DNA of 64,000 nt, taken from the NCBI GenBank assembly GCA_963714055.1, contig OY970227.1:3162001-3226000 (forward strand), given 5' to 3'. This document shows positions 51,920-60,334 of this stretch, piece after piece (positions within the stretch are counted from its first letter, which is position 1; each line of letters opens with the position of its first letter). The position numbers were made by a program, and so were the translations under genes. The DNA comes from JACDBE01 sp963714055 (lineage in GTDB: Bacteria; Actinomycetota; Acidimicrobiia; Spongiisociales; UBA5794). The notes below the pieces were generated by a model, which saw only the letters and a program-made list of their open reading frames with translations, did no database searches and was not told the DNA's origin.

Positions 51920-53407
51920 ATGGAATGGATCACCACCGCTGCAGTGGTCCTCGTCGTGGCCGCAGCCGCCTTCCTGCTGGGAAGAAGCGGCCGCCGGGGT
52001 GGGCCGTCCGAGGCCACACCCGATGGGTTGACCGCCGAGGCCGAAGAGGCCCTGGAGCGCGCCGCCCGCCAGCGGGAGCGGGCCGAGGCGGCCCTCGACC
52101 AGCGCCAGACCGAGCTGGCGTCCTTGGAGGACCGGCTGACCGGCCGGGAGTCGACGCTGGCGCAGCGAGCGGCCAACCTGGCCCAGCGCGAGGAGAACCT
52201 CATCGACCGTGAGGCCGATGTCGATGCCCGGCGCAAGGCGGTCACCGGCCTGGAGGCGGAAGCGCGGGCGACGCTGGAGCGGATCTCCGGCGTGGACGCC
52301 AAGTCCGCCAAGGATGAGTTGCTCCGCAACGTGGAAGACGAGGCCAACCGCCACGCCGCGGTGCTGATCCGCGACATCGAGGTGAAGGCTCGAGAGGACG
52401 CCGATCGTCGGGGACGGCGGATCCTCGCCACCGCCATCCAGCGCCTCGCCGCCGAGGTGGTCACCGAGGCGTCGGTGTCGGTCGTTGCGCTGCCGTCCGA
52501 CGAGATGAAGGGCAGGATCATCGGCCGCGACGGCCGCAACATCCGCACGTTCGAGGCGGTCACCGGGGTCAACCTGGTGGTCGACGACACTCCGGAGTCG
52601 GTTTCCGTCTCCACCTTCGACCCGGTGCGGCGCGAGATCGCCCGCATCGCCCTGGAGCGGCTCGTCGAGGACGGCCGCATCCACCCCGCCTCGATCGAGG
52701 AGGCCTACGAGAAGGCGAAGTCGGAGGTCGACCAGACAATGGTCGACGCCGGGGAGTGGGCTCTGCTCGAGGTCGGCATCAGCCGGATGCACCCCGAGCT
52801 GGTCGGGCTGCTCGGCCGGCTCCGCTTCCGCACCTCTTACGGGCAGAACGTGCTCAACCACCTCGTGGAGAGCGCCCACATCGCCGGGATGCTCGCCTCC
52901 GAGCTCGGGGTCGACCCGGCCGAGTCGAAGCGAGCCGCCTTCCTCCACGACATCGGCAAGGCGGTCTCCCACGAGGTCGGCGGGTCGCACGCCCTCATCG
53001 GCGCCGAGATCGCCCGGCGCTTCGGAGAGGACGCCGCCATCGTCCACGGCATCGAGGCACACCACAACGAGGTGGAGCCCCGCACCCTCACCGCCATCCT
53101 CGTCCAGGCCGCCGACTCCGTCTCCGCCGCCCGGCCCGGCGCCCGCCGCGAGGCGCTCGAGGGTTACGTCCGCCGCCTGGAGAAGCTGGAGCTGATCGCC
53201 GGCGGCTTCGCCGGCGTCGACCGGGTGTACGCCATGCAGGCCGGGCGCGAGGTGCGGGTGGTGGTCGACCCGGGGTCGGTGGACGACCTGGCCGCCAACC
53301 AGCTGGCACGGCAGATCGCCCGCCGGCTCGAAGAGGAGCTCCAGTACCCGGGCCAGATCGAGGTCACCGTGATCCGGGAGTTCCGGGCCACGGACTACGC
53401 CCGGTGA
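51920..53407 (+). CDS. rny: Ribonuclease Y
   Basis: 495 aa. An N-terminal membrane helix (WITTAAVVLVVAAAAFLLG) is followed by a long coiled coil rich in E, R and A to about residue 160. The KH domain (GRIIGRDGRNIRTFEAVTGV) and HD phosphohydrolase domain (AAFLHDIGKAVSHE) complete it. It is a membrane-bound endoribonuclease initiating mRNA decay. An upstream ATG/GTG extension of 13 codons is possible but has no ribosome-binding site. A TACCAT candidate -10 lies at 51803. Confidence 0.92.
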   Translation: MEWITTAAVVLVVAAAAFLLGRSGRRGGPSEATPDGLTAEAEEALERAARQRERAEAALDQRQTELASLEDRLTGRESTLAQRAANLAQREENLIDREADVDARRKAVTGLEAEARATLERISGVDAKSAKDELLRNVEDEANRHAAVLIRDIEVKAREDADRRGRRILATAIQRLAAEVVTEASVSVVALPSDEMKGRIIGRDGRNIRTFEAVTGVNLVVDDTPESVSVSTFDPVRREIARIALERLVEDGRIHPASIEEAYEKAKSEVDQTMVDAGEWALLEVGISRMHPELVGLLGRLRFRTSYGQNVLNHLVESAHIAGMLASELGVDPAESKRAAFLHDIGKAVSHEVGGSHALIGAEIARRFGEDAAIVHGIEAHHNEVEPRTLTAILVQAADSVSAARPGARREALEGYVRRLEKLELIAGGFAGVDRVYAMQAGREVRVVVDPGSVDDLAANQLARQIARRLEEELQYPGQIEVTVIREFRATDYAR

Positions 53408-53426
53408 CCGCGTCGGGGGCCTGGAG

Positions 53427-54840
53427 ATGACACCGGCAATGACACCGGTCGGGACGCAGTCGATCTCGTTGGGCACGCCGGCGGTGCGCCACCGACGGGT
53501 CCCCACCCGACAGGGCCAGGGCTACTTCATCCGCACCTTCGGCTGCCAGATGAACGAGCACGACTCGGAGCGGATCGCCGGGCTGCTCGAGGCTGACGGG
53601 ATGGTCCCCGTCGACCGTCCCGAGCGCGCCGACGTGGTGGTGCTCAACACCTGCACCATCCGGGAGAACGCCGACGAGCGGCTGCGCGGTTATCTCGGGG
53701 CGTTGCGCTCCCTCAAGTCCGATCGCGCCGGCATGCAGATCGCGGTGGGCGGGTGCATGGCGCAGAAGGACGGCGACACCATCCGTGCCCGCGCCGACTG
53801 GGTGGACGTGGTCTTCGGCACCCACAACACCCACCGGGTGGTCGATCTGCTCGACCACGCCGCCGAGTGGGGCCCGGTCACCGAGATCCTCGACGAGACC
53901 CGGTCGGTCGACGATCTCCCGTCGATGCTGCCGGCGCACCGGCGCTCCCCGCACACCGCCTGGGTGACCATCACCATCGGGTGCAACAACTCGTGCACCT
54001 TCTGCATCGTCCCCGCAGTGCGGGGGCGGGAGATCTCCCGCCGTCCCGGTGACATCCTCGGCGAGGTCCGCCAACTGGCCGAGGCGGGAGTCACCGAGGT
54101 CACCCTGCTCGGCCAGAACGTCAACTCCTACGGTCGCGACCTGGAGATCAACGGGAGACGGCCGCTGTTCGCCGACCTCCTCCGCCAGGTCGGCTCCGTC
54201 GACGGGATCCGCCGCGTCCGCTACACCAGCCCCCATCCCAAGGACTTCCGCCAGGACGTCGCCGACGCCATGGCGGAGACCCCGGCGGTGTGCGAGCACC
54301 TCCACCTGCCGCTCCAGTCGGGGAGCGACCGGGTGCTCGCCGCCATGCACCGCGGCTACACCGGTGCCCGCTTCCTCGACAAGCTGGCGATGGCACACCG
54401 CACCATCCCCGACCTCACCGTCACCACCGACATCATCGTCGGCTTCCCCGGCGAGACCGAGGCGGACTTCGCCGCCACCCTCGACGTGGTCGGCGCCGCC
54501 CGCTTCGACAGCGCCTTCACCTTCCAGTTCTCGCCCCGCCCCGGCACCCCGGCGGCGACCATGGAGCGACCAGATCCCCAAGCAGGTCATCCAGGAACGG
54601 TTCGACCGGCTGGTGGCGCTGCAGGCCGAGATCTCCCTGGAGCGCAACCGCCGGCTGCTGGGCCGGCGGCTCGAGGTGATGGTCGAGGGACCGTCGCGGA
54701 AGGACCCCACGGTGGCCACCACCCGGACCCGGGGCGGGTTGCCGCTCCACGTCGACATCAGGCCCCGGCCCGGTGCCTACCTCGAGGTCGAGGTGACCCG
54801 GGCGGCGCCGCACCACCTCCACGGGAGCCTGCGACCCTGA
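53427..54840 (+). CDS. miaB: tRNA-2-methylthio-N6-dimethylallyladenosine synthase, one +1 frameshift
   Basis: Radical SAM methylthiotransferase acting on i6A37 of tRNA. FGCQMNEHDSERIAGLL, NTCTIRENA, GCNNSCTFCIVP (CxxxCxxC cluster) and LPLQSGSDRVLAAMHRGY are typical MiaB motifs. Near codon 385 the frame slips: the next frame continues QIPKQVIQERFDRLVALQ and the TRAM domain. Dropping one C near 54568 (CGACC) restores 470 aa. It is co-transcribed with miaA, whose product makes its substrate. Confidence 0.92.
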
Positions 54841-55751
54841 CCCTCCTCGCCGTCGTCGGTCCCACCGCCTCGGGCAAGTCCGACGTCGCCATGCGGCTGG
54901 CCGAGGAACGCGGAGCCGACATCGTTTCGGTCGACTCGATGCAGGTCTACCGCGGGATGGACATCGGCACCGCCAAGCCGGACGCCGGGGACCGGGACCG
55001 GGTCCGCCACCACCTGCTCGACCTGGTCGAGCCCGAGGTCGAGTTCACCGTGGCCGACTACCAGGCAGCCGGCGTCGACGTGCTCGACCGTCTCGCCTCC
55101 GCAGGTCGCCCGGCGATCCTCGTCGGGGGCTCCGGCCTCCACTTCCGATCCCTGGTCGACCCGATCCACCCTGCTCCGACCGATCCCGAGTTGCGCGCCG
55201 AGCTCGAAGCCGCTTCGGTGGACGACCTCGTCGACGAGCTGCGCCGCCACGATCCGCACGCCGGCGCCGTCCTCGATCTCGCCAACCCGAGGCGTGTCGT
55301 CCGCGCCGTGGAGGTCCTCCGGCTCACCGGGGCAACGCCCACCCAACGAGCCGGCGCCACCCCCGACCTCGTCGGCTACCGGCCGGCCCGACCGTTCGTC
55401 GCCGTCGGGCTCGACCCGGGCGATTCGCTGGCGAGCCGGGTCGACCGGCGTCTGGAGGCCATGGTCGATGCCGGACTGCTCGACGAGGTCCGTCGCCTCC
55501 GTCACCGGCTGGGGAGGACGGCGCGGCAGGCGGTCGGCTACCGACAACTGCTCGCCGTGGTCGACGGGGCGGCATCCGTGGAGGACGGCGTGGCCGCCGC
55601 CCGCCGGGCCACGGTGGCGCTGGCCCGGCGGCAGCGGACCTTCTTCCGCCGTGACCCCCGCATCCGATGGGTACCGTGGCACGACGACATCTCCGTCCGG
55701 GTCGATAGGTCCCGGGCGCTGCTCGACGGGGAGCCGGCGTGGACTTCGTGA
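54837..55751 (+). CDS. miaA: tRNA dimethylallyltransferase, apparently CTG start
   Basis: 304 aa. P-loop VVGPTASGKSDVA at the very start, DSMQVYRGMDIGTAKP and VGGSGLHFRSL are complete; it adds dimethylallyl to A37 of tRNAs. No ATG, GTG or TTG lies in frame near the expected start. The CTG at 54837 overlaps the miaB TGA (CTGA) and gives LTLLAVVGPT, exactly the family N-terminus. Translation probably reinitiates there, unless an undetected base error hides a normal start. Confidence 0.88.
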   Translation: MTLLAVVGPTASGKSDVAMRLAEERGADIVSVDSMQVYRGMDIGTAKPDAGDRDRVRHHLLDLVEPEVEFTVADYQAAGVDVLDRLASAGRPAILVGGSGLHFRSLVDPIHPAPTDPELRAELEAASVDDLVDELRRHDPHAGAVLDLANPRRVVRAVEVLRLTGATPTQRAGATPDLVGYRPARPFVAVGLDPGDSLASRVDRRLEAMVDAGLLDEVRRLRHRLGRTARQAVGYRQLLAVVDGAASVEDGVAAARRATVALARRQRTFFRRDPRIRWVPWHDDISVRVDRSRALLDGEPAWTS

Positions 55752-56488
55752 AGATGCACGGGCTGGGCAACGACTTCGTTGTCGTCGAAGGCTCCCGCCA
55801 GGTCGCCCCCGAGGAGGTGCAGGCCTGGTGCGACCGGCGCCACGGCATCGGCGCCGACGGGGTCCTCGAGGTGACCGCCCAGGGGGACGGCAGGGTCGGG
55901 ATGCGCTACTGGAACGCCGACGGTGCCGCCGCCGAGATGTGCGGCAACGGGCTGCGGTGCGTCGCCCGGCTCGCCTGGATGCGGGGAATGGTGCCCACGC
56001 CGGAGTTCGTCGTGGAGACCGCCGTCGGTGACCGTCCGGTGTCGGTGCGTCCAGATGGGACGGTGCGGGCGCTGCTCGGCGCCGTCTCGACCGAGGGCAA
56101 CGCCACCGAGGTCCTCGGGGCGCTGATCCACCCGGTGAGCATGGACAACCCCCATGCCGTCCTCTGGGTGGACGACCCGGCGCACGCCCCGGTGGCCACG
56201 CTGGGTCCCCAACTCGAAGCCGACGCCCCGGACGGGGTCAACGTCGAGTTCGCCACCGTGCTCTCCCCGGACCGGATCAGGCTGCGGGTGTGGGAGCGCG
56301 GGGTGGGGGAGACGCTCGCCTGCGGCACCGGCGCCGCCGCCACCGCCTACCTGGCGCACTTCCAGGGGGTCACCGGTCCCCGGGTCACCGTCGAGCTTCC
56401 CGGTGGCGAGCTGGTCGTCGACCTCGACGGCAACCAGGCCTGGATCGAGGGACCGGCCGAGGTGGTGTTCGAGGGCTCGCTCGCCTGA
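55739..56488 (+). CDS. dapF: Diaminopimelate epimerase
   Basis: 249 aa from GTG 55739, overlapping miaA by 13 bp. The catalytic Cys pair is visible in EMCGNGLRCVARLAW and in LACGTGAAATAYLAHF, and FVKMHGLGNDFVVVEG is the standard start. It interconverts LL- and meso-diaminopimelate for lysine and peptidoglycan. It is somewhat short but complete. Convergent with lexA across a 27-bp gap. Confidence 0.95.
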   Translation: MDFVKMHGLGNDFVVVEGSRQVAPEEVQAWCDRRHGIGADGVLEVTAQGDGRVGMRYWNADGAAAEMCGNGLRCVARLAWMRGMVPTPEFVVETAVGDRPVSVRPDGTVRALLGAVSTEGNATEVLGALIHPVSMDNPHAVLWVDDPAHAPVATLGPQLEADAPDGVNVEFATVLSPDRIRLRVWERGVGETLACGTGAAATAYLAHFQGVTGPRVTVELPGGELVVDLDGNQAWIEGPAEVVFEGSLA

Positions 56489-56515
56489 GGGTTACGGCGG
56501 GCGTGCGGTCGGGGC

Positions 56516-57148
56516 CTACTCGACCCGGCGCAGCACGGCGACCACCACGCCGAGGATGTCGACGCCCCCGGAGAACACCATCGGCGGGAAGTCCGGGTTC
56601 TCCGACCGGAGCACCACCCGCCCGTCGATGCGCTGCAACCGCTTCACCGTCGCCTCCTCGCCGTCGACGAGGGCCGCCACCACCTGGCCGTCACGGGCGT
56701 GGTTCTGGCGGCGGACCACGACGTAGTCTCGGTCGTTGATGCCGATGTCGATCATCGAGTCGCCCCGCACCTGGAGCATGAAGGCCGGGTCGTCGCCCAC
56801 CAGGTCGGTGGGCAGCGGGTAGATCTCCTCGATGTCCTCCTCGGCGAGGATGGGGGAGCCGGCGGCGATGCGTCCCACCAGGGGAACGTCCCGAACCGGC
56901 GCCCGGGTCAACCCGGCTTCGGGCTCGGCCATCCCGAGCACCTCGATCGCTCGGGGCTTCGACGGGTCGCGGCGCAGGTATCCCTCGCGCACCAGGGTGG
57001 AGAGGTGGCTGTGCACCGTCGACGGCGAGCTCAGCCCGACGGCGTCCCCGATCTCGCGGACCGACGGCGGGTAGCCGCGGGCGCGCACCGTGGTGTCGAT
57101 CAGGTCGAGGATCTGCTGCTGCCGGTCGGTCAACGTGCCGTGAACCAT
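56516..57148 (-). CDS. lexA: LexA repressor
   Basis: 210 aa. The winged HTH (PSVREIGDAVGLSSPSTVHSHLSTLVREGYLRRD) is followed by a linker and the S24 peptidase domain. The cleavage site is Ala-Gly in GRIAAGSPIL, catalytic Ser is in VRGDSMID and Lys in EATVKRLQ. An AAAGGGG ribosome-binding site and a TACCCT -10 at 57178-57183 precede the ATG. The SOS box at 57204-57217 covers the -35 region, so it should repress itself. Confidence 0.97.
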   Translation of the reverse strand: MVHGTLTDRQQQILDLIDTTVRARGYPPSVREIGDAVGLSSPSTVHSHLSTLVREGYLRRDPSKPRAIEVLGMAEPEAGLTRAPVRDVPLVGRIAAGSPILAEEDIEEIYPLPTDLVGDDPAFMLQVRGDSMIDIGINDRDYVVVRRQNHARDGQVVAALVDGEEATVKRLQRIDGRVVLRSENPDFPPMVFSGGVDILGVVVAVLRRVE

Positions 57149-57203
57149 GCGCCCTGCCCCTTTCGCTCGCTGGGTGCAGGGTAGCGGGATTCCGCCGCGG
57201 CAC

Positions 57204-57217
57204 CAAACATATGTTCG
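57204..57217. promoter_or_regulatory. LexA/SOS box 1 (lexA-proximal)
   Basis: CAAACATATGTTCG: right half perfect, left half with one change. It lies about 20 bp upstream of the lexA -10. Confidence 0.7.
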
Positions 57218-57227
57218 CCTTGACGAA

Positions 57228-57241
57228 CGAACAGATGTTCG
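57228..57241. promoter_or_regulatory. LexA/SOS box 2
   Basis: CGAACAGATGTTCG, a perfect GAAC-N4-GTTC operator. Confidence 0.88.
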
Positions 57242-57259
57242 ATATGGTGCCTACGTCGA

Positions 57260-57273
57260 CGAACGTGTGTTCG
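57260..57273. promoter_or_regulatory. LexA/SOS box 3
   Basis: CGAACGTGTGTTCG, a perfect GAAC-N4-GTTC operator 32 bp from box 2. Confidence 0.88.
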
Positions 57274-57312
57274 GGGCGGCTGCCAGATCCGAATCCCAGC
57301 AGATTCCGAATC

Positions 57313-57334
57313 TGTCACACCCTCCCGATACGTT
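57313..57334 (+). promoter_or_regulatory. PafBC-type (RecA-NDp) promoter of the LysM gene
   Basis: TGTCA at 57313-57317, 11 nt, then TACGTT at 57329-57334. Upstream CCGAATC and downstream GTTC match the recA promoter base for base. Confidence 0.72.
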
Positions 57335-57436
57335 CCTAGACGGAGAGCGATCTCCTGACAACCGATACACGCCAGGCGTCCCCGACCCCTCCACGCAACG
57401 GGACGCATCGACGAAGCAACGAGAGGAGCGCCGCCG

Positions 57437-57724
57437 GTGTCGATACAGCCCACCGTCATCAGGACGATGGTCATCATCTCCACGGTCGTGCTGGCGGTGC
57501 TCCTCTTGGCTTCGTCCGTCCGGGCGGTGAGCCCGCCCGACGCCCCGCCGAGCGACGCGGTCGAGTACACGGTGGCCGCCGGCGACACGCTGTGGGCGAT
57601 CGCCGGTCGCCTGACCGGGCCCGGTGAGGACCGGCGCCCCGTGGTCAGCGAGATCCAGCGGGTCAACGGCCTCGAGGGAAGCCTCATCCACCCCGGCCAG
57701 ACCCTCCTGGTCCCAACCGACTGA
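57437..57724 (+). CDS. SOS-regulated membrane LysM protein (YneA/ChiZ-like division suppressor)
   Basis: 95 aa from GTG, with GAGAGGAG 8 nt upstream. A single membrane helix (MVIISTVVLAVLLLASSV) is followed by an exported LysM domain (EYTVAAGDTLWAIAGRLTG ... GQTLLVPTD) expected to bind peptidoglycan. It is divergent from lexA, with three SOS boxes and a PafBC-type promoter between. B. subtilis YneA and M. tuberculosis Rv2719c (ChiZ) have the same domain layout and the same lexA-adjacent location and delay division after DNA damage. That role is inferred here. Confidence 0.88.
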   Translation: MSIQPTVIRTMVIISTVVLAVLLLASSVRAVSPPDAPPSDAVEYTVAAGDTLWAIAGRLTGPGEDRRPVVSEIQRVNGLEGSLIHPGQTLLVPTD

Positions 57725-57737
57725 CCCGGGAGTTCCC

Positions 57738-57754
57738 CTCCCCAGGATGGGGAG
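57738..57754 (+). terminator. Hairpin after the LysM gene
   Basis: CTCCCC-aggat-GGGGAG then TTTCC, 14 nt behind the stop codon. Confidence 0.5.
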
Positions 57755-57787
57755 TTTCCGCCCCGGATGGCGGCGAAGAGGGAAGCG

Positions 57788-57835
57788 ACCTGAGGTTCGG
57801 GCATATCGCACTCGATAGGTGATTCGCCGAAGTCC
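57788..57835 (+). repeat. Palindromic repeat family 2, copy D
   Basis: CCTGAGGTTCGGGCATATCG then GATAGGTGATTCGCC. It matches inverted copy C at 23505-23548 best, including the following GAAGT. It is the only member away from the 23.4-kb cluster. Confidence 0.7.
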
Positions 57836-57951
57836 GCTGGCGGCCGGCGACCCGGACGCGCCGAGCGATGGGCCGACGCACGCCGACAGAAGCCCTCATC
57901 TCTCTGACGTACGGCCAGTAACTCGAGGCTCACCGGATGCCTCACCGCGGT

Positions 57952-57957
57952 TACCCT
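57952..57957 (+). promoter_or_regulatory. -10 element, leaderless promoter of nrdR
   Basis: TACCCT, 7 nt before ATG 57965. Confidence 0.6.
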
Positions 57958-57964
57958 CAGCGGG

Positions 57965-58444
57965 ATGCGATGCCCCTTCTGCCCGGCGAGCGACACCCGG
58001 GTGGTCGACAGCAGGTCCGCCGACGGCGGTGCCTCGGTGAGGCGGCGGAGGCTGTGCACCGAGTGCGAGCGCCGCTTCACCACGTACGAGCGGGCCTCGA
58101 TCGTTCCCCTGGTGCGCAAGCGGGACGGCCGGCTGGAGCCGTACGACGGGGAGAAGCTGCGACGCGGCGTGGTGCGCGCCGTCGCCGACCGGCCGATACC
58201 GGCGAAGTCGGTGGACCGTCTGGTCGAGGAGATCGAGAAGGGCGTCGCCCGCGATGTGGTCTCCGCCGACGAGATCGGCCACGCCGTGCTCGCCGGATTG
58301 CGCGAGCTCGACGAGGTCGCCTACCTCAGGTTCGCCTCGGTATACAAGGAGTTCGCCGGGGCCGAGGACTTCGAGCGGGAGATGGCCGAGCTGGAGGAGT
58401 CCCCGGACGCCGATCGCGGCGTCAGGAACCCTCGAGGCTGGTGA
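57965..58444 (+). CDS. nrdR: Transcriptional repressor NrdR
   Basis: 159 aa. The zinc ribbon has MRCPFCPAS and LCTECERRFTTYE. The ATP-cone domain begins PLVRKRDGRLEPYD. It senses ATP/dATP and represses ribonucleotide reductase genes. The lexA / LysM / nrdR order is the same as in M. tuberculosis. The last 23 bp overlap the end of the convergent membrane-protein gene. Confidence 0.96.
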   Translation: MRCPFCPASDTRVVDSRSADGGASVRRRRLCTECERRFTTYERASIVPLVRKRDGRLEPYDGEKLRRGVVRAVADRPIPAKSVDRLVEEIEKGVARDVVSADEIGHAVLAGLRELDEVAYLRFASVYKEFAGAEDFEREMAELEESPDADRGVRNPRGW

Positions 58445-59462
58445 GGCTCTGGTCGATGCTGGTGGCCAGCTCCACGATCTCCGAGTCGACCTCGGTGCGG
58501 ACCCGGGCGAGGGCGCTCACCAGCAGGGCGTCGAGCTCGGCGCTGATCGCCTCCCACTCGGCGACCAAGGTCTCGGCCAGTCTCCGCCGGCCCAACCGCA
58601 TCGCCTCGGCGTACTCGACCTGCCAGTCGGTGAACCGGGTCATCGCCTCGCGCACCGCCGCTTTGTGCTCGGCGTAGGCGGCGTCCTCGGGCAGTTCGTC
58701 GAGAGCGGTGGCGCTGTCGCCGGCCACCGTGGCCAGCTCCTCGGTGAGCGCGTTGACGTCGGTCCGGCTCGGCCGCGTCGGCAGCTCGTCGATGGCGAAG
58801 AGCCGCTCGGCCGCCGCCCGGTAGTCGAGCAGGTCCTCCAACCTCCGGGCCACCGCCTCCGCCGCCGTCCCCTGCACCGACAGCGTGTCGCGATGCGGGG
58901 TCAGACGGGTGAACGGCTCGGCCGGCGCCAACGGGTAGGGGCGAGGGATCGGCGTGGTGGCCAGCACCAGGGCGTCGCCGGCGTGGGTGCGCACCTGGGT
59001 GATCACAGCGGAGCTCTCGCCCTGTTCGGCCGCCTCGGTGCTCGGGTCGGTCAGTGTGGCGAGGACCTGCTGGGCAGGGGCGAGATCTTCGTACAGCGCG
59101 GCGTACGCCAGCTGGTAGCTGGTGGCCACCTCGGAGGCGCGTGCGGTCGACGTCCCCGGCAGCCAGAGCAACGCCCCGGCGACGAGGGCGACGATCACCA
59201 GGGCCGCCGCCACCATCGGCCACCGGAAGTTCCGCCTGCGCTGCACCGTCTTGCTCAGCGCCTCCGGCGACCACGAGGAGAGGTCCTCCTGTCCCGTGTC
59301 GGCGGCCCACAGCTCACGCACCAGCTCGGAGGTCGACTCGGCGTCCAGGGCCACGTCGCCGAGCTCGGTGGCGGCGGTGTCGACCCCGGCGGCCTTGAGG
59401 AACCAGCGCCCGTCGTTGCCGGGCATCCGGGATGTCGTCGTCACGGAGTGCTTGTCGGCCAT
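58422..59462 (-). CDS. Single-pass membrane protein of unknown function
   Basis: 346 aa from ATG 59462. A cytoplasmic part of about 80 residues is followed by one strong membrane helix (MVAAALVIVALVAGALLWL) near residue 85-105. A long, almost entirely helical exported part rich in A, E, L and R follows. No cysteine pairs, lipobox or known domain. It overlaps the nrdR 3-prime end tail to tail. Function unknown; the helical exported half suggests a sensor or coiled-coil spacer. Confidence 0.75.
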   Translation of the reverse strand: MADKHSVTTTSRMPGNDGRWFLKAAGVDTAATELGDVALDAESTSELVRELWAADTGQEDLSSWSPEALSKTVQRRRNFRWPMVAAALVIVALVAGALLWLPGTSTARASEVATSYQLAYAALYEDLAPAQQVLATLTDPSTEAAEQGESSAVITQVRTHAGDALVLATTPIPRPYPLAPAEPFTRLTPHRDTLSVQGTAAEAVARRLEDLLDYRAAAERLFAIDELPTRPSRTDVNALTEELATVAGDSATALDELPEDAAYAEHKAAVREAMTRFTDWQVEYAEAMRLGRRRLAETLVAEWEAISAELDALLVSALARVRTEVDSEIVELATSIDQSLTSLEGS

Positions 59463-59558
59463 TGCTCGGGTCGGTCTCCTTCGGCCGGCGCCGCGGCCGG
59501 GGCGTGGTGGTGACTCGTCTTGCCGCCTCCGCCGTGCCTGGCGAGAATCGGCGACGAG

Positions 59559-60050
59559 ATGAAGATACCGCTCCTCAGGCTCGACCCGGCGCTTCCCGTG
59601 CCCGGGCCGGCCCACCCGGGCGACGCCGGGGTCGACCTCTACGCCAGGGTGACGACGAGCCTGGAGCCGGGGGAGCGGGGGCTGGTCCCGACCGGTGTCG
59701 CCGTCGCCATCCCGGAAGGCCACGTCGGGCTGGTGTCGCCGCGTAGCGGCCTCGCCATCCGCAACGGCGTCTCCATCGTCAACACCCCGGGAGTGGTCGA
59801 TTCGGGCTACCGGGGCGAGCTGCAGGTGATCGCGGTGAACCTGGGCGACGAGCCGGTGACCTTCCACAGGGGCGACCGCATCGCCCAGCTGGTGGTCGTC
59901 CCGTTCGTGACCCCGGTGTTCGAGGCGGTGGCCGAGCTGCCCGGCTCGGCCCGGGGCGCCGACGGCTTCGGCTCCACCGGTGGGTTCGGCCCGACCGGTG
60001 TGGATCAGCCCGGACCGGAGCCGACCGATTCCGGCGAAGGGCTAACATGA
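59559..60050 (+). CDS. dut: dUTP pyrophosphatase
   Basis: 163 aa trimeric dUTPase. All five motifs are visible: DAGVDLYA, PRSGLAI, GVVDSGYRGEL, RGDRIAQLVV and the C-terminal P-loop-like GFGSTGGFG. It hydrolyses dUTP to dUMP. The last 15 residues are a disordered Pro/Gly tail. Divergent from the membrane-protein gene, directly upstream of tRNA-Gly. Confidence 0.96.
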   Translation: MKIPLLRLDPALPVPGPAHPGDAGVDLYARVTTSLEPGERGLVPTGVAVAIPEGHVGLVSPRSGLAIRNGVSIVNTPGVVDSGYRGELQVIAVNLGDEPVTFHRGDRIAQLVVVPFVTPVFEAVAELPGSARGADGFGSTGGFGPTGVDQPGPEPTDSGEGLT

Positions 60051-60060
60051 GGTGGGTCAG

Positions 60061-60133
60061 GCGGACGTAGCTCAGCTGGTAGAGCGCAACCTTGCCAAGG
60101 TTGAGGTCGCCGGTTCGAACCCGGTCGTCCGCT
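60061..60133 (+). tRNA. tRNA-Gly (GCC anticodon)
   Basis: 73-nt cloverleaf. The acceptor stem GCGGACG / CGTCCGC is perfect, with discriminator T. The anticodon loop TTGCCAA is closed by CAACC / GGTTG, and the T loop TTCGAAC by GCCGG / CCGGT. CCA is not encoded. It starts 10 nt after the dut stop. Confidence 0.97.
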
Positions 60134-60138
60134 CCCCG

Positions 60139-60162
60139 GTGGGCGGTCTGGAGACCGCCCAC
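60139..60162 (+). terminator. Hairpin after tRNA-Gly
   Basis: GTGGGCGGTCT and AGACCGCCCAC are perfect 11-nt arms around GG, followed by TTCT. Confidence 0.7.
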
Positions 60163-60207
60163 TTCTGCGATGGGACCGGGCATGGCGCCGGTCACCGTGG
60201 CAGCTCC

Positions 60208-60278
60208 GGCGACGTGGCCGAGTGGTTAGGCAAGGGTCTGCAAAACCCTCTACCCGGGTTCGATTCCCGGCGTCGCCT
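60208..60278 (+). tRNA. tRNA-Cys (GCA anticodon)
   Basis: 71-nt cloverleaf. The acceptor stem GGCGACG / CGTCGCC is perfect, with discriminator T. The anticodon loop CTGCAAA carries GCA, and the T loop is TTCGATT. CCA is not encoded. Confidence 0.96.
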
Positions 60279-60334
60279 CGGACAACCGGCGGCCCAGAGC
60301 GCATCTCACCGTCGTAGTATCCGCCACCCACACC

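Noticed and set aside
3444..54840. Programmed ribosomal frameshifting in yajQ, dapB, rnj, thrC and miaB
   Set aside because: No slippery heptamer, stimulating hairpin or internal start shared by the sites; these families are not known to frameshift; deletion of one G/C gives exact family sequence.
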